Assembly (NCBI GenBank): GCA_037043015.1
Contig: CM073323.1
Coordinates: forward strand, 7,564,001 to 7,628,000
Source of the DNA: Bryum argenteum
Lineage: Eukaryota; Streptophyta; Bryopsida; Bryales; Bryaceae
Length of the DNA stretch: 64,000 bases
Direction: 5' to 3'
Below are positions 1 through 11,931 of this stretch, in pieces. The notes under the pieces are model-generated. The model was not told the DNA's origin. It saw only the letters and a list, made by a program, of their open reading frames with translations, and did not search any database. The position numbers were made by a program, and so were the translations under genes. Numbering within the stretch: position 1 is the stretch's first letter; each line of letters begins with the position of its first letter.

Positions 1-2992
1 GGTCGCGTTGTCCTCCGGGTACTCAAAGAAGAGGGGTCGCACCATTGGCGCCCCTGTGTTGTGGGCTTCGTAGAGAAGCGTGTAGAAGAAAGGCAGGAGA
101 CGGTAGCGCCAGTAGAAGACGTTGGAGGCCGTGTAAGTGACAGACTTCCACAGGAAAATCTCCTGCGGACCTGAGTGAATGTCGGAGTGCGAGCGGGCGA
201 ATGGGTAGAACGCACCCACTTGCGACCAGCGCTGGCAGAGCTCCTCGTTGGTCTCGAAGTAGAAGCCGCAAATGTCCGCGCCTACCATGGGCACCCCGAA
301 TAGACCTGAATTGAGCAGGCTAACTATGGAGTATTTCAAGTCGCTCCAAGTCGCCCCGTTATCACCCGTCCAGTGCGCTGCGTGTGCACCCGAGCCCACG
401 AAAGTAGACCGCGCCAACACGAACGGCCTCTTGTTCGTCACCTGGATCGCATCACAACCGAAGCTCACATGAATTCTAGGACCACGTTGAAACAAGCACA
501 TTCAGCATATTCAAACATTCCTCTAATAACCAAGATGGTAGGAGTTCAAGAATGAGCGTACCCTTTTCAACGCCTTGTAGGTGGCGAGCCCTTCCGTCAT
601 GCCGTAGATATTGTGAGTATCATAAATCCGGGAGCCATCGTAGTGTTGCGCAGTCATGGCCACGGTATTCTGGTACAGCGGCTTCTTCGTCCCATAGCCA
701 TTGATTTTGTACGGAGGGTTGTCCCAACGGGTGAGTCGATCCGGGTCGATGTTACAAGTCATGCAACATTTATCAATGATGTCGCATGGCACAGCCGGAT
801 CGTAGTAACAGTTGGGTCCACTGCAGAAATTTGCCGGCTCGTTCATGTCCAGCCACAGGCCGTCGTAAGGCACCAACTTGTAAAACTCTTGCAGCTCTTG
901 AGTCCACCAGTCCACAGCTTTAGGGTGTAAGAAGTCAGGAATGTGAGTGAACCCCGGCCAAACTTGGGCGATGTAGTACCCTTCTCCAGTTCCGTTTTTC
1001 AGGAACACGTCTAGGTCTCGCCCTCGCGTAAATGTCGCGTATTCTTCATCGATTTTGATTCCTGTCAATACAAGCATTGTAAGCTCTCAGCAGTCCACCA
1101 AAACTAAAATTGCATGATCAACGAGTAGTCATAAGAGCTAATCCAGCATATCTCAGATACGAACATCCAAATTTGAGATGCAGTTGCTCAATGCTAATTG
1201 TAGGCTCGCATGACTCTAAGCACGAATGCAAAGTTCCGGCGTGGGCTGCACTTTACTATGAACGCAGATTGATGCCAGAGATGCACTGCAAACGTTTTCA
1301 ATACCTGGGTCGACGATCATGATAAACTTCTGATCCCTGTTGTGCAGACCTTGAACGAAACTCCGCAGTCTTTCCTCAGGGTAATGCTGAGGATGCAAGG
1401 TAAAATCTCTGTACCCGTCCATGTGATCTATATCAGACCAGATAGACTCAACTGGGAAATTAATTTCGTCATACTTGGCCATGACCGTCTCCAGCTCGTC
1501 GATGGTCTTGTATCCATACCGGGATTGGTGAAAACCTGGCATTCATAATTAAGATCGCGTCAGGGAACGACAATCGCGAAAATCATAGGCACTTTTAGTT
1601 TGAATACCAGCTTCGTTCATGAGTAGTAACCCGAACAAATCAACCTCGTCTCCGCTCAAAAATGCTCGTAAAAACAACACGTGAAGAATGTATAAGTTGC
1701 ATAGGATGAGCTGCAAACTGCCGAGTAAAAGTTTCGGGAGGAGAAGCATACCGAGAGACCAGTAAGGCATGGCGGCGGGTCGGCCCACGAGCTGCGTGTA
1801 CTGATCCACAACAGCCAAGGGCGACGGGCCAGCGAAGAAGTAAAAATCGAATACACCGCCGAGCACCTTAAACGTGAGGACATCACCCTTCTTGTACTCA
1901 ATATCCATGCCATTGGAGTTAAGGAGCAGCACCCCATGCGCGCGCCCGCCCTCCCGAATTTCCATCCAAAAAGGGTAAGTGCTGTAAAGCGGGATGTCCA
2001 CATTCCAGCTGCCGATGTCCGTCGCCCACAGAGTGTACGTCCGCCCATGGGCGAGCCTCATGCCATCCGGTCGCGTGGATTCGCCCAGCCCGTAGAGGTG
2101 GGAGTTTTGAGGCAATCGCGTCGAGATCTCGAGGTACTGATCCTTGAAAACCATGGGGTTGAAGCTGGCATTCTCCTCGGGTAGCGAATTGAATAGCACC
2201 TCCCCGTCCGCCCTGCGCGTCACGGCGAAGCTGAAGGGCTCCTTCGTCCAGGAGATTCGCAACGGATGGGAGGACGCGAGGTCGCTCAGCGTGTGCGCGC
2301 TGTCAGTGTGGGTAGATTGGCCAACTCGGACGTGCTGCACGCGCTCACGCGGCAGGACGGAGTTCGGAACCTCCCAGCGCGGTCGATGCGCGTCGGTAAT
2401 GTGCACATGCACTCGACCGCCTTCCTCATACCTGAATCCAAACCAATTTATCGCAACATATCAGAATTATTTAACTGTTACATCACCTGGACACTACAGA
2501 ATTATACATCAGAATTGACTTATCAGGAGGCAATCACAACATCAACCATTGCAATTGGTTATTCACTGAAGGACGATACACCAATACACCCTCAATCAAA
2601 GCAAGAACCAACTTGGTATGACCCAAGCAGGACAATATTCAGAAGTTCCGCTGCTACTATTTCAATGGTTAGGCACTCTAGCCTCTGAATTATGACCATT
2701 ACAGATGATATCACACTATCATATATTCACTGCCACATTCTTCAATTTTCTTTATCAGAAAAATTTAGAGTACAGGGTGGCCAAACCTGGCAGTAAGCTT
2801 AAGGTCCTCCAGATCGGGTCCATATTTTTCACTTCCACGGATGAGTTCCAAATGCGCGACAATGCCGCTTCCATCCGCCAGTTCTTCGACATCAGTGACA
2901 CGGTAGCCAGCGCTCATATCCTCCATCGCCGACACTCTGAACATTACTAGAAGAGGAAGAAGCAACCATGGAAATGCCATGGCTGACTTCAT
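1..2992 (-). CDS. GH31 alpha-glucosidase family protein (3' end beyond window)
   Basis: Secreted or wall/vacuolar glycoside hydrolase family 31 enzyme that releases alpha-linked glucose (possibly xylose) from oligosaccharides. Five exons join in phase: 2992-2787, 2431-1752, 1535-1305, 1061-562 and 441-1, giving 686 codons, roughly three quarters of the usual ~900. The ATG at 2992 starts a signal peptide ([18 protein letters not shown]). The N-terminal beta-sandwich region is in exon 2 ([15 protein letters not shown]). The (beta/alpha)8 barrel begins at MPYWSLG and FHQSRYGY. The catalytic nucleophile is the Asp in WLDMNEP (about residue 444) and the acid/base is the Asp in HWTGDN (about residue 566). 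[13 protein letters not shown] and [11 protein letters not shown] are further GH31 landmarks. The stretch after the nucleophile is Cys-rich, as in plant enzymes. Family certain; alpha-glucosidase versus alpha-xylosidase not decided. No breaks seen. Confidence 0.95.
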
Positions 2993-4900
2993 GAGTTTAC
3001 TGGAGCGAAACTCGAATAGCATAATCCACGCTCGTGATCCTGGCACCAGCACAGACATCGCAACAAGCCAAGTTAAGAGCGGAGGAAGCCAAGTGCAAGA
3101 CTAGTGAGGGAGAAGGAGGTATACTCCAAGGGGACAGGACATATAAATGGTTAGCATGGGGATTGAGTGAAATCGCAACGGTCGACTGACTGCTGGCGTA
3201 GTTCCTCATGTGTAGGTGGCCCCCTTGTACCGTAAATCGCTATCAGAACAGACAGAGCTGTCAAACATAGCGACTGTTACCACGCAAGGACAGCCCCTCC
3301 CTCCCTGTGCACTCGAGATTGGTTGCATCAAGGACCAAGAGCAGGGGGAGCATGCCAGGTGGATAGCTTCTCATCACAGTACGAGCATGTTTCTCGGTTT
3401 TTCGCTGGTCATTATAACATGCCTATCCAAACGAAGCAGGCCATCTAAACAACAAACCCACCCTCGATCTCATGCCGTACCTTCCCATTATCTCATGTGC
3501 ACATCCCTAACTCATGATCATCCACACATTGTGATACACTGAAGGCGTTGGTAACAAATCTCACTGAAACTGCATAAGTAAGAACACCCTACTGCAGCCG
3601 ATGGAGGCTCTGTTCTCCTGAAGCACGTCATTCACGTGGAATACCGATATCAACGATACTACCAATGCTTCGTATATCACATTGCAACCTAATGATAGGG
3701 TCACATCAACCGTGGAGGATGTGTTTGACATGGAAACGAATACGCATGCATGCGTGAATGTTAGCTCAGTGCTTCAAGACCTAACAATGTTATCCTACGA
3801 ATTGCAACAAAATTTAAAAACAGGACAAAATCTCGAAGACGAACAGAAGTAGCACAGTGTAATTTCTCCTTGCAGAAACACAATGTGAGCAATGGCAAAT
3901 TACATCCATAAAAAACCACGCATCACAAAGAAACTGCGCTGCAACATATGTCGCGGAACATTTGAACATACCTGATGATAAATATTTACGGTGCAGCTCC
4001 AAAACGCGAAAGATTTCTTCACACAAAGGTGCGACTGACGGTTACAGGCGAAACTAGCACAGCTCGAAATCTCCTCCTCGAGCACTGCACAATCAGCTGA
4101 ACTCCAAATTGCTGCACTTCTCTAACCTACCATTCTCTACCGACGGGTCTACTCTCCCAGCTTAATATTATAAACACAGCTTTGTATATGTCAGAGCACT
4201 CTTCATTACACAACCGCTTCACGTTCAAAAACTGTATTCAACGAACTACAATCGAGTGCCCCAGACGGAAAAATAAATTATGAGACGACGACCTCAATGA
4301 ACTCAAAAATAGTATCAACACAATCTCGTTAAAGAGACGTCAAGTCAATTCCAGAACATTCGAGACTCGCAGAAAACTACCAGTCCCTCTTTCCTAAGAC
4401 TCATGCAAAAGTGTACAACGAGAAACAAAGTTAAGCCCACAGAAAGACTTGGTGGATCAAAATGGAAAAGTGCGAGAGAGCCCGAAATGCCAAGAATGTT
4501 GACTGTTGATTTGTTTGCACACTGTCACACGAACTTATACCCACAAAATTCTGACAACGCATGCATACCGCTGCTGGCACATTTCCAGAGAATTCTAAAA
4601 GGGAATTCATCGTCCCCAAATGGCACTGTAGCTTTAGGTTGACCGATCGAATGGAAGGGATGATTCATGAGAATTCCTCGCTCTGCATGCATTGCGGCGG
4701 CGACATTGCCTGGAGGATGGTGCCAGTTTTGGGCGGGGGCGGGACGATGGCTGTTGTCGTGTCGATATGGGCCTCACGATCACGGTCCAGATGTGCGGTG
4801 GCGATCCGTGAGCCTTCCGATTGCCCACTTTGTTTGATAAGCCATTTGATGACATGTGGCGCCCTCGTGATGAGGGAGCCCCTTAATTTGTGGTCCCCGC
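2993..4900. other. Intergenic region upstream of the GH31 gene
   Basis: The first ~200 bases upstream of 2992 are probably 5' leader and promoter of the GH31 gene. The rest has no ORF with a recognisable domain. A GC-rich island (about 4690-4870, with a G-rich run near 4730-4745) stands out from AT-rich surroundings and could be a promoter or a CpG-rich leader, but no gene can be tied to it. Confidence 0.4.
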
Positions 4901-5831
4901 CAAATCAAATATTAATTTTTAGTTTTTGAATTTTGACGTTGACGGTTGGTTGTTGAGATGTCACTTTCATAACAAAACACTAAATAAAAGATAAGGGAGG
5001 AGGCTCGATAACCGCTCAAATTTTTGGTTGTGTAAATAGTTTCTGGAAGATGTGCAAAGTATGTAGGATACTGGAGGAGTTAGAATCACATATCTTAGAT
5101 TCGCTATGAACTTTAGAAATAGAATCTATAGGTATAAATATCGATCTGATAATGTACAGTACAATATGAGATTAAAGTTGGAAGCTACAATGTTCCTCAT
5201 GCTTGAACGGACCTAGTGAGTGGATTTTGGTGTTTGAAACTACATCCTTACTATCATTTAAGATAACACACTAGAATATTGTTTCTGTTTTTGTATTAGA
5301 CATTACCTCTTGCATGTTGTGGAGTAGTTGCAAGATCTCTTTTCTTGGTGTCAAATTCACTCTTTTTACAGATTATTATGTTTCAATTGTGCCATTAGCT
5401 TGTTATATTTAGCGTCATTGACAAAAATGAGACTTTAGACTCAATTTTTTTCTTTCAAAGTATATTTTCTATCTTGAAGTAGTAAAAATTGAAATATTTG
5501 CCTAATTTATTCTTGATGGCATGCTCACAAGACTTAACTTGAGTGGTGTGAGACTCCTAATCATTTTTGGAGTTAACGACTTTGAACTTCCACCATTTTG
5601 CATATGATATGATATGATTAGAACATGATTGTGGACAACAACTTGTATGTGCATGAGATACTTGTAAAAGCACGGTTATTATTGAAAAATAGGTAACAAA
5701 TAATAAAAACTTGGGTGTTTTTCATGTGAGCCCCATTTGCAGTTTGGCGTTCTTGTTAAAATTGGGTCTATAACTTGGTCTTGTACCCGCTTTTAAATGA
5801 TGATTTTTCTTTTTAAAAAATAATCAAAGAT

Positions 5832-5869
<38 letters not shown>

Positions 5870-6555
5870 CACTTAGTAAATTAGTGATCAATCACTTACG
5901 AAGAAATTGATGGATAAAGAAAAAAAGAGTTTTTAGAGTACATCATGTGGGATGTTTATTCTGGATTATAGACCTTATTTTGGGCGGTGTTCCAACATAG
6001 CCTTAGAAAGATAAGCTTTCCACAAAGTACGCCAAAATTTGAAGGTGTGTTTTGGTGCAATGATTATATAGTGAATTCATTCCAAGAAGTCTTCATTTCT
6101 ACGTAAGTATCATGTGTTTTCTTTTTACGATAAATATGTTTTCTCTATTCCAAAACATGTCTCTTGTTTCAATAAAGACTTTGATTTCAGAACATTTATT
6201 TAAAGTAACACGTATTATTTGACTAGTAGTGAGCTTTAAGAATATATCTATTTGTTACTAAAACAATTGCTTCTTAAAATTGATTTTAGAGAGAGATTTT
6301 AGTAAAAGTGTGAATCATATGTAGTTCAAACAAAACCTTCTTTGAAGCCCCAAAAAAGTTATCTCTTAGAACCCTCAGCTTCATAGTTGGCATTCACATT
6401 TTTAAAATTTTTTCTTCAAAGTATACACTATGTTTTTTGTTGCAAAAATTCAATAAATAAGGCAAGATGAGTGCATATTTGCGTATTCAAATTGAATGGG
6501 AAAAAAATAATTTAGACAACATTTGGAAGGCAAATAAGATACTTATTTTGGGACA
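4901..6555. other. AT-rich intergenic DNA
   Basis: No coding exon, RNA gene or clear transposon protein seen. Composition is strongly AT-rich with short poly-A/T runs and one dinucleotide microsatellite. Confidence 0.5.
5832..5866. repeat. (AT)n(AG)n microsatellite
   Basis: About seven AT units pass directly into about eleven AG units. Confidence 0.9.
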
Positions 6556-6680
6556 AAAAGTGTATTTTTGACATTGATGGATTAATTCTTTTTCAAACTC
6601 TCCTCAGACCTCTAGTAAGGCTCTAAGCATATTATACGCATTCCCTATATCAATGCTCTCTAACACATGATAGTCCCAAT
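6556..6680 (+). repeat. 125-bp direct duplication, left copy
   Basis: Starts AAAAGTGTATTTTTGACATT and ends GATAGTCCCAAT. It is base-for-base identical by eye to 8821-8945. The two copies flank the composite element between them. The left copy is followed by seven unrelated bases and then the left arm of the outer inverted repeat. Confidence 0.95.
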
Positions 6681-6685
6681 CTATA

Positions 6686-6802
6686 TTACAATACAGGAGG
6701 CTTTGTCTCACACGACGGTTCCGCGCTGGAATCCGTCGTCGAGACTTGCCTCCTGTATCCACACTTCCCGCTCAACCGCTCAATCAAGCACCGTCCAGGC
6801 TT
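6686..6802 (+). repeat. Outer inverted repeat, left arm (copy of the kinase-like ORF 5' end)
   Basis: Begins TTACAATACAGGAGGCTTTG and matches the reverse complement of 8695-8822, with a few substitutions and a ~13-base gap. It duplicates about the first 40 codons of the kinase-like ORF in the opposite orientation. Confidence 0.9.
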
Positions 6803-6854
6803 ATTGGTGCACAGTAACTACTCTAGGTTGTAAAGGGTTCCATGATGTTTTTTA

Positions 6855-7955
6855 GCTTTAGGCATTCCAAGTTGAACGTGCTCAACGGCACGGGTCCCAC
6901 TAGATTGTTGTTCCATATTGAAGGGCTTGACCGCTTGAGCGTCAAGTTTGAACTCTGAAGGTAGGTAGCAAGTTTTCGTTTGGAAGCGCAGCCAATAACA
7001 ACTTAGAAATATTTGGTGTGAAACTTTGTATGATCACTAATCATGCCCATGCTTGAAACCTTGTGGGAGAGGAATACCGGGCTTCAAGGCTTCAGTGTTC
7101 ATAACTTAACTTGTTAAGTTTTCAAGGGTTAACCCCTAAAATTTTGTGTCATAATTGGATATTTTTAGTTCAAAATTGCCCAAAAACCACACCCTTGAAC
7201 AAATTGAGTTAGCAATTATGTAGTGTTACCTTTTTTGTACTTTCAAGAGCAAATTTTTTTATGAAACTATTGTTAGGAGTAGCATGCCTAATTGCATGTC
7301 ACTACATTTGCAAGATCATAACATTCAAAATAGAGTCCGAAGTTTTTTTTTATCGTCCTTATAACAAAGTGGTATTTGCTTAGGGCGGTTAATCGGCACG
7401 TACGTTATTCTTTTGAAAATTCAAATGTTTCACACATACTTGCTAGTTGAGAGCATGTTACAAAAAGTTTGCCAAGAATCATGTCTCTAAGACCTTCATC
7501 AAATTTTCTATCTCGAGATAGGTTAAGAACAAGATTAAATTTCTGAAACCAAATAATTTGAGGATAAATTTCAATTTCAAAAGTTAGACAATGACGAGAA
7601 GCACATACATAATAATCAAAATAAAAATCATAACTTTTAATCAAGGTTTAAAATAATATAAGAAATTAAATAATATAGTGTTTAACTAATGAATATTAGA
7701 ATTTTGTCACAGGCAACAAAAAAGGATAGCTTTGACTCTCGTGCCGTTTACAATACACGACAAAAATACAATATATGATTTTTGTTCAAAATGAGTTTGA
7801 AGTACTTACCACCATCTTGCGATCTTGTTTGGTTGTGTGCTTTGTGTTAACTTTTTGGAAATATCTCTGATTAAACAATAGATGATTATTTTTGTCTGAA
7901 ATAAAACTAGTGGGACCCGTGCCGTTGAGCACGTTCAACTTGGATTGCCTAAAGC
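6855..7955. mobile_element. 1.1-kb non-autonomous TIR element with TA flanks (Tc1/mariner-like?)
   Basis: Terminal inverted repeats of about 50 bp begin GCTTTAGGCATTCCAAGTTG on the left and end GCCTAAAGC on the right, with one mismatch over the 51-bp palindromic span that includes the flanking TA. TA at both ends fits the Tc1/mariner target duplication, although TA is self-complementary and so is weak proof. The interior is AT-rich with no transposase. It lies between the arms of the outer inverted repeat. Confidence 0.7.
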
Positions 7956-7957
7956 TA
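7907..7957 (-). repeat. Right terminal inverted repeat of the 1.1-kb element
   Basis: Starts CTAGTGGGACCCGTGCCGTT and is the reverse complement of 6853-6903 except for one base. Confidence 0.9.
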
Positions 7958-8068
7958 TAAGACATTCATAAACTTCAAATGAGTTGATACAGAAAATATT
8001 AAAAAATACATATCGAATTTATATATTTAGAATAATAAAACATACATCAATGGTCTCAAACATAGTCT

Positions 8069-8839
8069 CTATTTTATTTTACGATAACATTCCATTGGAT
8101 CATTCCTCGAAATGGGTATTGACCGTTGGATTCCCTTTACTCTTTGTAAAAGGGTATTATAACGTTCGTTTGCAGGTTCACTACTGAGCAACCGTAGGCC
8201 ATGAGTGTATATCTCGTAATCTGTGGACGAAATGTCCCTGTCTTCATCAAAAGGCCCTATAATCCAAGATGCTATCCTTGATGTAACATACACATCAGTA
8301 GCTAAACTAAATTTAGCTACTTCTGATCCATAAACACTCATTAAAGATGGATCCACCCAAGGCCGTCTTATTCTATCTGCCTCCAATTCTTTTTGTGATG
8401 GATATACATAGTTGGATAGCAGAGGAAACTCCATCTTACATGCAAATCCCCAATCACAAACACCTATGTACATATTATCTTCTTCTTTGTGTAATAAGAT
8501 GTTGTCGGGAGACAAATCACAATGTATGCTACCATTTTTATACAGAAATAGCATACCAAATAAAAAGTGCCAAGACAATCGGATTCGTAGTCGTTGAAAC
8601 AACTTCACATTGTCAGCATCCACTCCTGATTCCAGTGTAAAAGGACCTGAACACAAGCTATGGCGGTGCCGTCTGTGCGTTGTCCACACAATTCGCGGAC
8701 GTCGGTGCTTGATTGTGCGGTTGGTTGAGCGGTTGAGCGGGAAGTGTGGATACAGGAGGCAAGTCTCGAGGACAGATTCCAGCGCGGAACCGTCGTGTGA
8801 GACAAAGCCTCCTGTATTGTAAAAGTGTATTTTTGACAT
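8069..8839 (-). pseudogene. Protein-kinase-like C-lobe ORF without an N-lobe
   Basis: A 256-residue ORF with the core of a protein kinase C-lobe. Helix E leads into HCDLSPDN (residues 106-113), matching the HRDxxxxN catalytic loop with Arg replaced by Cys. CDWGFA (about 128-133) stands where DFG is expected. The catalytic Asp, the loop Asn and the metal-binding Asp are therefore kept. The glycine-rich loop, the VAIK lysine and helix C are absent: the first ~60 residues come from repeat DNA (the ORF starts inside the right 125-bp duplication). No matching upstream exon was found. It is most likely a kinase gene fragment captured in the composite repeat; a short pseudokinase is possible. The parent family is not recognised. 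Confidence 0.55.
8695..8822 (-). repeat. Outer inverted repeat, right arm
   Basis: Reverse complement of 6686-6802. It ends directly against the right 125-bp duplication, with no spacer. Confidence 0.9.
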
Positions 8840-8945
8840 TGATGGATTAATTCTTTTTCAAACTCTCCTCAGACCTCTAGTAAGGCTCTAAGCATATTAT
8901 ACGCATTCCCTATATCAATGCTCTCTAACACATGATAGTCCCAAT
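8821..8945 (+). repeat. 125-bp direct duplication, right copy
   Basis: Identical by eye to 6556-6680. It supplies the ATG and first codons of the kinase-like ORF on the minus strand. Confidence 0.95.
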
Positions 8946-11650
8946 TCTTTTACAAAGTAGATTGTGGGGTTGAACTTTGAGTGCCCGTGCCTTTTTGAGT
9001 CACTCAAAAGCCTCTTATAAACTGATTGTATAAAATTGAAATAATTGGTAAGAAAACCAAAGAAATTATCCATAATATCTTAACCCCTAGACATCCCGAT
9101 CATATTTTAGTCGATAAACAAAGTCTTTTTGGAGGCTTTGTGAACGAAAATAAAATTAAGCTATTTACATCTTATACACTGGTGCTTGAATTAGATGAAC
9201 GTTTTTGGACAGAAAAACGTTGATCTCATCCAAGCGTTGACCATGACGAAACAATGCCTCTTTGCATAATAAAGGGATAGAGACAACGTTCTTATCTAAA
9301 CGTTGATCTTAACGAGGTTGATCTTATCCAGGTACCATTGTAGTACACTAAGTGTAGGTCATGGAGCCTTATAGATTGCGAGATCATAATATATTTACAC
9401 TCAAAAACATTAATAAAATCTCAGCATTTTCACTATAAACGAACTGATTGCAAAGTTACACCAACAAGAAAGTTTTCCACCATTATCTCAGGAATTCTCT
9501 TTACAGCTGAACTTACAAAGACTCTAGAAAAAAGTTTCTTGGCTCAAGTAATAGCCCTATACGTATGAAAATTGCCTCATATTTTACAAAGGAAAAGTAG
9601 TCCAAATCTAAACCTCTTGCACTGAAATCCATGCCGTGTTATAAGATTTTTACAACAAGAACTAGAATTGAATTGGAATACAATGAATTTTCAAAACATG
9701 ATAGTCAACTCTAACTCCTAAGTATCCCTGAGTCCAAAAAGTAAATCCAAGAAATGCATGGTCTTCAAGTAGTTGTATTCTCTATATCCATAAGTGGATT
9801 CCAATTTTAATTTTTGGAAGGGTTTGGAAAATTTGAGGTACTTAATAAGTGCCCTAGAGTTGCCATTTTTATTTATGATTATATATATATATATAATTTT
9901 TAAGATTTATTAAATTTTTTTTTCCCCCAACCATTGAATGCTGGAGGTTGATGTAAGATGCAAATAATTACATCTCTTTTATATTTATTATCACCAATCA
10001 ATAGAATTGTAAACCAAAAGTGTAATACAACTATGATACATGGTGGACATTTGGTAACCAAAAACATTACTATGAATGGGCACCGCAAAGTAAGAGAAGC
10101 TTGCACCGGAAGAATCGAAATATTAGCATTAAGAACAGACACTTCATTCACATTGACCACTTAGCAAGGGACTGGAGTTTCTATCTATCTCAGTTGAATC
10201 AACAATTCAATTGACATAATCATATCAACTATCCCGTTAATTAGTTGAGAGAATTAGGTAGGGTTTCTTTTCTTCAAGGTTTGGGGTTTTTCTTCCAAGA
10301 CTCTCATTACAAAAAATTCTAAATCTACGTTATAAAGGTAAACAAATTCTTGATTAGGAGTTGACCGAACTTCATATGAATATTCAAAATGACTTGAATA
10401 CAAGTGTTTCAAGTAGCACTTCTCAATTTGAACATTTCAGTGTCAACTTCTTGTGACTTTTACAGCCATTTCTTTGTAGCGTTGTTTTCAACAAGGCCTA
10501 CATTATGTTTGGGAACGTTCATGTAGGTGTGACCCCCTTTTAAAATAAAAACACGTTGTCTTGGGCTATTCAAACCCATGTGCATTTACAATTTATCAAT
10601 TCCAAATACACAATTTAATGAACATTATTATTGTTATACATAAACATGATGAAATGTTGCGTGTTTCCTTTAGAGTTTTGTGATTTGGTAAATGTCATTC
10701 CTTCATAGTATTTGAAGGTCTAGAAATCACAAATTATGTTTGAGATTCTCCTTGCTGGGATGCATTCAAAACCATACTTTTTTTCCTTTTCAATGTAAGG
10801 TTTTTGTGAAACAGAGGGGCCTACATGGTATTACACATGATAAAATAAAACTATGTCGTTTTTAATAACCAATATGCTAGTAGTCTAAGAGTTCAAATAT
10901 AACTAATAATTTTGGACCAAGCAAATCTAGTATTTCACTTACGAGAATAAGGCTTTGGGAAAACCAAATAGGGTATGTAGGAAGAATGGTAGGTGCTTAC
11001 AAATTTTCAATTGATTAAAAGGTTTTTGAAATAGACCCATTGAAAAGTACTTCGGTCTTTAAAGTCACTCGAACACAACTTGGTCATGTTTTTCTTAGTT
11101 TGTGCCTTGAAATCACTCAAAAACACAACAATGGTCATGTCTTTTTACAGTAGTGATCATGTTGCATTTATACATTAACAATTGACTATTTAACACTAAA
11201 ATCAAATTTTGGTCTTAAATAGTCCTACAAAATCATGCCCACCTCTCTTGGGCCTTATTGAAGTGTGAAGCGGTGTTCACCTTGTCACATCTCATAGAAT
11301 AGCACTATGTTTTAAATTAAATACAATTTGCAAAAGCCGGATTCACTGATTTGTAAAATTTTCCTCAAAATAATAGGGTAAACCCAACTATTTGACTAGA
11401 ATAATGGGTGTTAAAAATGCAAAATTTTCTTATAACATTGACTTAAGGCTACAAGTATGCATTTTTCAAATATGACCGCATGGGTATGCAAGGGTTAAGT
11501 TAATTTGCTATGGTAATTGTCTACTATTTTACATCTCCTTGAAGAAGGGGCTCGCAAGGCTTAGTATAGGCATGGGATAGGATTGCGTGATGTGGCTAAG
11601 GAAAGAGACGGATACCACCCATCTGAATCATAATTCATCCATCCAAAAAC
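8946..11650. other. AT-rich intergenic DNA with a dispersed repeat copy
   Basis: No gene seen. A (TA)n tract lies at about 9880-9895. About 9355-9720 is a diverged copy of the AT-rich dispersed repeat that recurs near 16.5, 17.8 and 22.8 kb (shared landmarks TTTCTTGGCTCAA and ACAAAGGAAAA followed by TAGTCCAAA). Confidence 0.5.
9355..9720 (+). repeat. Dispersed AT-rich repeat, copy a
   Basis: Shares ordered motifs with the 16.5-kb and 17.8-kb copies: CTTATAGATTG, GAGATCATAA, TTTCTTGGCTCAA, AGTCCAAA and CTTGCACT. No protein is encoded; the class is not known. Confidence 0.65.
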
Positions 11651-11679
11651 GACGGATGGATGTAGATTCTCGTCATCAC

Positions 11680-11708
11680 TAGGGTTTGGTGCACCCAATA
11701 AACCCTAA
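11680..11708 (+). promoter_or_regulatory. Two telo-box motifs upstream of EBP1
   Basis: TAGGGTTT at 11680-11687 and AAACCCTAA at 11700-11708 lie about 225-250 bases before the EBP1 ATG. A third, TTAGGGTTT, sits in the first intron near 12050. Telo-boxes are known in plant promoters of ribosome and translation genes, which suits EBP1. Confidence 0.65.
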
Positions 11709-11931
11709 TCGGGGCGGCTCGTGTTTTGGTTTCTGCTAAGTGGACATTTCGCCACTCTGCATGCACCTTCACCAGCGCTCTTCTCGCACCCTCATCACCC
11801 TTTTCTCCGCTCATTTCCGTCTCCAAAATTTTCCTTCAGTCAGATCGGCCCTCTGCCAGTGATCCTTTTTCCCCTTTTTCTTCTTCTCAGTCCGTTCCCC
11901 GTGTGTGTTGAGATCCCCGTGCGTAGTCGCA

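Noticed and set aside
6556-8945. LTR-type retroelement
   Set aside because: The 125-bp direct repeats lack LTR-type ends, and no reverse transcriptase, integrase or capsid sequence is visible between them.
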